DNA of 64,000 nt from Phycisphaerales bacterium (GTDB lineage Bacteria > Planctomycetota > Phycisphaerae > Phycisphaerales > SM1A02): positions 1 through 64,000 of the forward strand of contig JASMLY010000059.1 in assembly GCA_030748455.1 (NCBI GenBank). The letters are read 5' to 3'. The notes under the pieces are model-generated. The model did no database searches, had not been told where the DNA came from, and was given only the letters and a program-made list of their open reading frames with translations. The position numbers were made by a program, and so were the translations under genes. Below, piece after piece: positions 58,032-64,000 of this stretch (position 1 is its first letter; each line of letters begins with the position of its first letter).

Positions 58032-59000
58032 ATGCGATGCCGGGAATGTGATTACGAGTTGTGGCATTGCACGGGTCGCCTCTGTCCCGAGTGTGGAACA
58101 CCATTTTCACTTCGTGATTATGAGTTTACACAACAGCGAGTCCTCTTTCATTGCCCTCACTGTGACCATGGTGTAGAAGGAAAAGGCAAATACGGTTGGC
58201 CCGATCTTACAATCGAGCAATGTGCACATTGTGGTTTGGCTACTGGGTTAGAGTACTACATCGTTCGTCCTGTTGGAGAATCTGGTTCAGTCGTTCCTGA
58301 TGCTCTTCCATTTCGAATGGAGGATGGTAATTGGTTTATCCGGTATTTCAAGACTGTGTGGCTTGTCATGACCAAACCAACAATTGCGATGAGGCGAATC
58401 CCCAATCTTGAACCACTAGAAAAAGCGTGGACGTTTCTTATCACAACACTTCTCATTACAAGTGCAATATCAATGATCCCCGTACTCTTGTTCTCCGCTC
58501 CACTCATTGGGTATGGCAACACCAATGTTGGACCGAGGATTGGAAGCGTGTTGTTATTTATCCTAGTGCAATTTGTTATTGCATTTTTTCTAACGCTGAT
58601 CTTTGTCTTTCTTTGGGGACTCGTGACACACTTCGTTTTGCAATTGGCTGGAGGTACGAGGTATTCATTTCATCGAACGATGCAAGCGTGCTTGTATTCA
58701 AGTGGTTCTTTTGTTTCATCAATCGTTCCCTGCGTAGGTTCCATCTTGGGCATTGTTTGGTGGTTCATATCCGCAATCAGCATGGTATCTGCAGGGCAGG
58801 GAGTGAGTAGAACACGAGCGAGCTTAGCTGTTCTTGCAATGCCTTTGATTACAACGTTTTGCTGTTGTGGTGGGTACTTCCTTTTAATCCAAGAAACACT
58901 GACTCCTGCAAGGGCAGGCATTGGGCAACCCCAACAGCCTCCACAACCTCCACCAAGCGACCAAGCAACAGTAGAAGATTTAGAACTCGTTGAACACTAA
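58032..59000 (+). CDS. Zinc-ribbon membrane protein with Yip1-type domain
   Basis: 322 residues. The N-terminus has two Cys pairs (C3/C6 and C18/C21), then HCPHCDHG and QCAHCG, so one or two zinc ribbons face the cytoplasm. About five membrane helices follow (130-280; Yip1/DUF1282-like). A Pro/Gln stretch near the end (QPQQPPQPPPSD) leads into an acidic tail. Function unknown. Converges with the sulfotransferase gene, sharing four bases. Confidence 0.75.
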   Translation: MRCRECDYELWHCTGRLCPECGTPFSLRDYEFTQQRVLFHCPHCDHGVEGKGKYGWPDLTIEQCAHCGLATGLEYYIVRPVGESGSVVPDALPFRMEDGNWFIRYFKTVWLVMTKPTIAMRRIPNLEPLEKAWTFLITTLLITSAISMIPVLLFSAPLIGYGNTNVGPRIGSVLLFILVQFVIAFFLTLIFVFLWGLVTHFVLQLAGGTRYSFHRTMQACLYSSGSFVSSIVPCVGSILGIVWWFISAISMVSAGQGVSRTRASLAVLAMPLITTFCCCGGYFLLIQETLTPARAGIGQPQQPPQPPPSDQATVEDLELVEH

Positions 59001-59659
59001 AACTCGTAGGAGAAGAACTCGATGTCTTTCGCATATTTTTTTGATACGAGTTGTTCGGTTTCTTTTGAGTAATAGTCGTGATACGAAGATTTGTTTGAAA
59101 CATTAAACCGAGGCAGAGTAGCGTCAATGCCTATATTTGAACAAACTTTTGCAAAGTCGTCGCGTAACTGCTCTTGTTTTCCGACAAAGTTCACAAGTTG
59201 GTTTCCTTCGGAATCACAGATGTAACTTTTTTGTAGATAGAATTTATCATCAGATTCACAGTGCCAACGGATGTATGCATCAAAATCAGCGAATTGTTTC
59301 ATGAATGTATGGCGCGTGTGACGCGGGTTTTTGACAGCGTAGGTATAGCGAGACAACGCCCACGCCCAAGGATTACGTACGAAAGCGAAGGAAAAAAATT
59401 CTTGAAACACATCTTGTCCTAATTGATGGACTACTTCATCTGCTTTGACATGATCCAAGAAAGGCTGGGGTGAGCATGTTAGCCCAGTGTATTTCCGTAC
59501 CTTTGTATAAAGTTTCAACTGATATCGAAATGGCACAATCGGGGCAAGAAACCGTTGCCACGACATTGCTGCGTGGGGCATCAAAGCATTCGTCACACTT
59601 TGCCCTGCAACCTTGGGTATGTGGATAAAAATAAATTTGTGTTTCTTTGACAATAGCAC
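58997..59659 (-). CDS. Sulfotransferase family protein
   Basis: 220 residues of the sulfotransferase family 2 type. The 5'-PSB loop reads FIHIPKVAGQSV (about 11-22) and the 3'-PB motif FAFVRNPWAWALSRY (about 90-104), both for PAPS binding. GTG start at 59659, seven bases after the mqnC stop. Such enzymes sulfate glycans or other surface molecules; planctomycetes encode many. Its neighbours do not reveal the acceptor. Confidence 0.83.
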   Translation of the reverse strand: MLLSKKHKFIFIHIPKVAGQSVTNALMPHAAMSWQRFLAPIVPFRYQLKLYTKVRKYTGLTCSPQPFLDHVKADEVVHQLGQDVFQEFFSFAFVRNPWAWALSRYTYAVKNPRHTRHTFMKQFADFDAYIRWHCESDDKFYLQKSYICDSEGNQLVNFVGKQEQLRDDFAKVCSNIGIDATLPRFNVSNKSSYHDYYSKETEQLVSKKYAKDIEFFSYEF

Positions 59660-59666
59660 TTTGTGA

Positions 59667-61028
59667 TCAATCCGACACGGTGAGGGGGACTTCTTTGCAA
59701 TCTTCGGTATGTACGATTAATCTGTCTTTGTTCAGAAGAGACCAGTCGGTAATCCTACGATCAGGTGCATTCTCGCCGTCGTGAATAGCGAGAACATTGT
59801 AAGCGTTGTCGCGTTTTGCAGGGACAAAGCCTGCACCACGAATCATGCGGCAGAGTTTTGCTTCATCTAAACACCACGTCGTCCCCGCAGCGCTCACGAC
59901 ATTTTCTTCGAGCATGACGGATCCCAGATCGTTTGCGCCGTACATGAGTGCGGTTTGCCCAATTGCAGGCCCCATTGTTACCCAGCTCGATCCAATCGAA
60001 TACAAATTATCGAGGTACAGCCTGCTTATTGCCTGTGTTCGTAAATATGAACTTGACCCCGCAAGTCGCAATCGTCTGCCAAATTCTTTGTGCATGGATT
60101 TGTGACCCGCGCCGTCAAGTTGTGCTACGACATCTCCCGGGAAAATTTCATCGCCCGCTGTTTCGGGGAGTCGACCAAGCGGCGTGTTGTCAGGTTGGAA
60201 TGGCCATGAGATGAACGAGACGTATCTCCCTCCTCCGTTAAGACCAAAATCTTCGATGCTTCGATCTTGCCATGATCTCACAAGGTCTAAATGGTGAACG
60301 CGGTCAGCAATGCCTTCGATGTGACCGAACATCATCGTGGCACTAGTGTTCATTCCAAGTTCATGTGCTACTCGCATGACCAACAACCATACTTCGGCAG
60401 TGCACTTGCCTAAACCAATTTTTTCTCGTACTGAGGGCGCAAATATTTCACCCCCTCCGCCAGGAATTGATTGCAGCCCGGCAGTTTGGAGTTCCTTGAG
60501 GACAAAGCGTATTTTTTCTTCAAGTGAAGTACCTTGGGTATTAAAAAAATGAATAAATTCAATGATTTCTGGAGGGCTGAAGGCGTGCACGTGGACTGTT
60601 GGAAAATCAATACGGAGTTGTTCAAGAAGTTCGGTATACCAAGATAAAGGGAGTTCTGGATTCATCCCACCCTGCATGAGTATTTGTGTGCCACCAATAT
60701 CTACGATTTCTTTGACTTTTTGAAACAACTCTTGATGCGAAAGTGTGTACGCATCGTCTTCGTGCCCATCACGTCGAAATGCACAAAACGTGCATTTTGC
60801 GGTGCACACATTTGTGTAATTGATGTTTCGGTCGATGACGTACGTTCTTAAATGATCTCCATGAAGAGCACGGCATCTCGCGTCTGCCCATCGCCCTAAT
60901 TCTGGAAGCGGCATTTCATGAAACAATCGCATTCCTTGCTCCGGCGTGATCCGAACAGATCCATCGACAACATCTTGCAACATGGCTGGGTCAAGAATAT
61001 TTGCTTTTGGTTTGGTGGAAATTGCCAT
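59667..61028 (-). CDS. mqnC: Dehypoxanthine futalosine cyclase MqnC
   Basis: Radical SAM enzyme of the futalosine pathway to menaquinone. From ATG 61028 the product has 453 residues. The cluster motif is NYTNVCTAKCTFCAF (CxxxCxxC), followed by LMQGGMNPELPLSWY, HAFSPPEIIEFI, SIPGGGGEIFAPSV and ATMMFGHIE. A short extra segment lies near EFIHFFNTQGTS. CofH or MqnE are related; MqnC fits the SPPE and PGGG motifs best. Eight bases downstream of the cyclodeaminase gene. Confidence 0.88.
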   Translation of the reverse strand: MAISTKPKANILDPAMLQDVVDGSVRITPEQGMRLFHEMPLPELGRWADARCRALHGDHLRTYVIDRNINYTNVCTAKCTFCAFRRDGHEDDAYTLSHQELFQKVKEIVDIGGTQILMQGGMNPELPLSWYTELLEQLRIDFPTVHVHAFSPPEIIEFIHFFNTQGTSLEEKIRFVLKELQTAGLQSIPGGGGEIFAPSVREKIGLGKCTAEVWLLVMRVAHELGMNTSATMMFGHIEGIADRVHHLDLVRSWQDRSIEDFGLNGGGRYVSFISWPFQPDNTPLGRLPETAGDEIFPGDVVAQLDGAGHKSMHKEFGRRLRLAGSSSYLRTQAISRLYLDNLYSIGSSWVTMGPAIGQTALMYGANDLGSVMLEENVVSAAGTTWCLDEAKLCRMIRGAGFVPAKRDNAYNVLAIHDGENAPDRRITDWSLLNKDRLIVHTEDCKEVPLTVSD

Positions 61029-61035
61029 CGAGTCA

Positions 61036-61647
61036 TTATACAGACCTGCAAGATGCATCGATGCCTTTTGCTAATGTGCTGCTTGACCGTAGAAGTGTTT
61101 CGATTTTTTCGGAAAGCTCGGTCTTACGTAGTTCATCATCGAACATGGGAAGGTTTATTCTCCCAGTCCAACTTGCAGTTTCAGCGGCAGCGTTTGCGAT
61201 GATGGCAGAAGTTGCAAGATCACTTACGAGCATTTTGTTTGTTTTACCGAGCATTGCTTCAAGTGTTGTGAGAATGCGAATGCAAAGTTCCATTGTTCGG
61301 ATTGGAACATCAATAGCCAATTCAACGGCATCACCCCATTGTTCCACCCGATTGGGATCTTCTTTGTCGAGTTTCCATAATGCATGTAGTTTGCCATACG
61401 CCGCAGCATCTGCTGCGGCGAGTTCCATGGCTTCAATTCGCGCAGTGTTCAAAAAATTACCACAGTCGTCCAAAAACGATTCGTGCTGTGCGTATTTTTC
61501 CTTACCTTTTGTGTACGCCAGAACCATGGCACCAAGTGAACTTGCAAGTGCAGCAAGGATGCCAGAAGTTGCACCTCCACCTGGAATGGGTTCTTTTGAC
61601 GCTAAATCGTCAAGAAATGCGTTGAAAGTTTGTTCACCAATGGTCAT
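61036..61647 (-). CDS. Formiminotransferase-cyclodeaminase-like protein
   Basis: 203-residue stand-alone cyclodeaminase/methenyl-THF cyclohydrolase domain (FTCD_C). Seen: SKEPIPGGGATSGILAALA near 18-36 and NKMLVSDLATSAIIANAAAE near 140. Members convert 5-formimino-THF or methenyl-THF in one-carbon metabolism. ATGA overlap with pheT; then mqnC. The specific reaction is not settled from the sequence. Confidence 0.85.
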   Translation of the reverse strand: MTIGEQTFNAFLDDLASKEPIPGGGATSGILAALASSLGAMVLAYTKGKEKYAQHESFLDDCGNFLNTARIEAMELAAADAAAYGKLHALWKLDKEDPNRVEQWGDAVELAIDVPIRTMELCIRILTTLEAMLGKTNKMLVSDLATSAIIANAAAETASWTGRINLPMFDDELRKTELSEKIETLLRSSSTLAKGIDASCRSV

Positions 61648-63668
61648 GAACGAATCTCTGCCCCTAGATCACTAGTTAAACTTTCTACCACCTTTTTAGA
61701 GGGCGGGTCCACCTCTTCATGCGTTAGGGTTCGTTGCTCGTCACGGAAACGCAGTCGCAAAGTGAGGGATTTCTTTCCAGACTCGATGCCTTTACCTCGA
61801 AAAACAGTGACAAACTCAATAGCTTCAAGCCACGGCAATTCAAGAGATTCGATCGTGTTGTGAACTTGAGCCCACGAAACTTCTTCTTGAACAACCGCAG
61901 AAATATCCCGTTCGATGGCTGGTTGGGAAGGCAATGCTTTTGAGACCGCAACTGGTGGGTACGACGAGAATAATTCGCTCAACTGTAATTGTGCAACGTG
62001 GATGGTGTTGGGAACATCCCACTGCTTTTGAACAGATGTTGCCAAGCGGCCGACTGTACCAACGTGTTTTCCATTAAAAGAAACCTTGCCAGCAGGCTCT
62101 AGCCAAGTGATATTTTCGTTGTTACATACTTCAACAGTTGTTGTTGCAGTAAGCACTTGGCAGATGCGATCAAGGATGGATCGCATCTCACCAATTCCAT
62201 CATCTTCCTTTGCATCAATAAGAAGAGCAAGGTCGACATGCTCTTCGTGTTGATCGCCAACAAGTTTAAACACGGATCCAAGTTCTGCGATGCGTAGTTC
62301 TTTCACACCGTTGTCATCGTTATGTTTTCGAACGCGTAGCAAACTTGGAACGATCGAAGGTCGAAGTACTGGTTCAGCAGCAGCACGGCTATCTTGTAGA
62401 AGGAGCGGAGATTCGCCATCAGCAATAAATGGAGTCGCTGCATCAATACTGACAAGGGAGTGTGTGATACATTCAATAAAGTTCATACCTGCAAGAGTGT
62501 TGAGGACAGCTTGGCGTCCAGCAGCTTCACCGCCACTTCGCGGTACACAAACTTCAACCCCATCTGCAACCCTGATGTTTTCGTACCCATGTACACGGCC
62601 GACCTCTTCAACAAGATCAATCTCGCGGGTGATATCACCTCGAAAGTAGGGGACAGTACATGCGAGTACTCCTTCATCACATGAAACGTCAAAGCCCAAT
62701 CGTTGCAAGCCGCTAACCATTTCATCTTCGGAAACATCGACGCCAAGTTTTTGCGTGCAAAACGCAGATCGCATAGAGACAGTACTTGGTGTTGGAAGTT
62801 CTTTCCCATCGGAAAGTGTTCCATCACAGAGTGTTCCACTACTCACATCAAGCAAAATTCGTGCAAGTCGATTTGACGCGAGTTCTATTTGTATTGGATT
62901 AACACCACGTTCAAAACGAAAACTCGAATCGCTTGCGATGTTGTGCCTGCGGCTAGTTTCTCGAACGGTAACGGGATCGAACGTTGCACTTTCAATGAGT
63001 AAGTTTGTCGTTTCAGAGGTTACCGCAGAATCAGCTCCACCTTTTACACCAGCAAGTGCAATTGGTTTTTCAGCGTCTGCGATGACAAGATCATTTGATG
63101 TAAGTTTGATTTCTTTTGCATCTTCGCCAAGTGGTAAAAAGGCCTCACCATCTTTCGCCATGCGCACGATGATTTTTCCACCTGCAACTTTGTCGAGGTC
63201 AAACACATGTGTGGGTTGACCAAGTTCGAACAACACGAAGTTCGTTGCGTCAACAATTGCATTTCTTGGAACATCGCCTCGATCTTCGATTCGAGTACGA
63301 AGCCATTGGGGCGAGTCGGTGACAGAAGCACCTTGGATGACTCTCGCGGTGTATAGTGGGCACCGATCAGGCTCTTCATTTTGTATTGCGATGAGTTCAG
63401 AAGCAGGGCGACTATTTGTTTCAGGTGGTTGGCAAGGTGGGGGGACAAGTTCGTTTCCGGTTCTAGCAGAAATTTCTCTTGCAAGTCCAACGTGGCAAGT
63501 GCAATCACCTCGGTTTGAAGTCATCTCAAAATCCTGCCGTATGTCTCCAGAATCGAGTTCTTCAGTGCCTTCAAGGGGAAAACCAGCGGCGGTGAGCAGT
63601 TCAGCTTGCTCCTGAGCCGAGAGTTTCTCAGAGAGATAGTCATTGATCCAATTGTGAGTTACCAACAT
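61644..63668 (-). CDS. pheT: Phenylalanyl-tRNA synthetase beta subunit
   Basis: 674 residues. The N-terminus begins MLVTHNWINDYLSEKLSAQE and lacks the 100-residue tRNA-binding (EMAP/OB) domain of E. coli PheT. Seen: B3/B4 editing region with SNRGDCTCHVGLAREIS and FELGQPTHVFDLD, a catalytic-like core with LVEEVGRVHGYENI, and the C-terminal ferredoxin-like anticodon-binding domain (PAIERDISAVVQEEV; GKKSLTLRLRFRDEQRTLTHEE). pheS is not in the window. ATG 63668; divergent from a lipoprotein gene. Confidence 0.94.
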   Translation of the reverse strand: MLVTHNWINDYLSEKLSAQEQAELLTAAGFPLEGTEELDSGDIRQDFEMTSNRGDCTCHVGLAREISARTGNELVPPPCQPPETNSRPASELIAIQNEEPDRCPLYTARVIQGASVTDSPQWLRTRIEDRGDVPRNAIVDATNFVLFELGQPTHVFDLDKVAGGKIIVRMAKDGEAFLPLGEDAKEIKLTSNDLVIADAEKPIALAGVKGGADSAVTSETTNLLIESATFDPVTVRETSRRHNIASDSSFRFERGVNPIQIELASNRLARILLDVSSGTLCDGTLSDGKELPTPSTVSMRSAFCTQKLGVDVSEDEMVSGLQRLGFDVSCDEGVLACTVPYFRGDITREIDLVEEVGRVHGYENIRVADGVEVCVPRSGGEAAGRQAVLNTLAGMNFIECITHSLVSIDAATPFIADGESPLLLQDSRAAAEPVLRPSIVPSLLRVRKHNDDNGVKELRIAELGSVFKLVGDQHEEHVDLALLIDAKEDDGIGEMRSILDRICQVLTATTTVEVCNNENITWLEPAGKVSFNGKHVGTVGRLATSVQKQWDVPNTIHVAQLQLSELFSSYPPVAVSKALPSQPAIERDISAVVQEEVSWAQVHNTIESLELPWLEAIEFVTVFRGKGIESGKKSLTLRLRFRDEQRTLTHEEVDPPSKKVVESLTSDLGAEIRS

Positions 63669-63672
63669 GCGT

Positions 63673-63690
63673 GCAGAATAGCTATTCTGC
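63673..63690. promoter_or_regulatory. 18-bp perfect palindrome between pheT and lipoprotein gene
   Basis: GCAGAATAGCTATTCTGC is a perfect palindrome, 5 bp from the pheT start and 5 bp from the other start. It is a good operator candidate, or a hairpin in either leader. Confidence 0.5.
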
Positions 63691-63695
63691 GTGGA

Positions 63696-64000
63696 ATGAG
63701 ATGGATATTTTTAATGATTGTGCCCGTTCTTTTGGTAGCGTGCAAAACCCAGCCACCCGTAACCGACCCACTCGCGATTGCTCCAAGCGACTTTTCGCTA
63801 GATGTGACGGTTGTGACGAGTGAGCCCCACACGCTCGCCCACATGCGTTCTTCAAGATATGTGGTGTTTCCTGATGGTTCGCTTCACCATGGTGATGAAG
63901 ATGGCTGGGGACCAAATACGCTACCGAACAAAACTCGGCACCTGACAAGAGAACAAGTTGCGATGATTTGGAACCGGCTCGACAAAATGGGAATGGCAAA
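63696..64000 (+). CDS. Putative lipoprotein, N-terminal part (cut by window edge)
   Basis: About 101 codons are visible from ATG 63696. The signal MRWIFLMIVPVLLVAC ends in a lipobox (LVAC), so it is probably lipid-anchored. The mature part has no known motif; a segment VFPDGSLHHGDEDGWGPNTL follows. A GGA lies just before the ATG. The 3' end is outside the window. Confidence 0.7.
   Translation, partial: MRWIFLMIVPVLLVACKTQPPVTDPLAIAPSDFSLDVTVVTSEPHTLAHMRSSRYVVFPDGSLHHGDEDGWGPNTLPNKTRHLTREQVAMIWNRLDKMGMA

Noticed and set aside
61001..61675. 224-codon open frame opposite the cyclodeaminase gene
   Set aside because: Antisense shadow of a gene with clear family motifs.

Overview
The window looks like a chromosomal stretch of a Gram-negative, moderately AT-rich bacterium, most likely a planctomycete and perhaps of the Phycisphaerae type. 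This is inference from content. Supporting signs are the planctomycete-like GyrA sequence around the quinolone pocket, complete bacterial-type topoisomerase VI genes beside gyrase, a membrane protein carrying a DUF1559-like pseudopilin tail next to an ECF sigma factor, LpxI (an outer membrane with lipid A) and the futalosine menaquinone pathway (MqnC). No phage, transposon, CRISPR array or obvious island was seen. Almost everything is housekeeping.

Layout. 1-3404 (minus): LOG-family hydrolase, lpxI, a TlyA/FtsJ-like methyltransferase and a gyrA cut by the window edge. A 12-bp tandem repeat array (3475-3607) separates these from a divergent WecA/MraY-like sugar-phosphate transferase and an O-antigen-ligase-like protein. 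A dsbD-type gene converges on them. 8592-9004 holds a hairpin-rich leader with a terminator in front of a seven-gene operon: nusA, infB, rbfA, an endonuclease-III-like protein with a lysine tail, a TPR protein, yebC and a lipoprotein. Next come a XerC/D recombinase, tRNA-Lys, a SNF2 helicase with a SWIM protein, and the rpsP-trmD-rplS operon.

From 24813: a site-2-protease-like M50 peptidase divergent from an ECF sigma/membrane anti-sigma pair; rpmI-rplT followed by a PmtA-like methyltransferase whose only sensible start seems to be ATT; a GNAT; prfB with its programmed +1 frameshift; an aminotransferase; serA; rpsO-pnp-histidine kinase-lipid kinase; an ANTAR regulator; top6B-top6A; ndk; a divergent sigma-70 factor; and a NapH-like polyferredoxin fused to a TPR-like tail.

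44534-64000: metK-rsmB-ptsN; a bifunctional nuclease with truD; tatC-tadA; a DnaJ-like chaperone with queC; gyrB; a Tat-lipoprotein amidase, a LON-domain protein, a membrane protein, ilvE and a Yip1-type protein; then pheT, cyclodeaminase, mqnC and sulfotransferase on the minus strand, and a partial lipoprotein at the right edge.

Genes are densely packed, with many ATGA or TAATG start/stop overlaps, so translational coupling is probably widespread. The most unusual points are topoisomerase VI with lysine-rich tails on both subunits, the ATT start, the sigma/anti-sigma locus, the structured leaders of nusA and pnp, and the repeat array upstream of the surface-polysaccharide genes. No wholly new multi-gene system was proven here.
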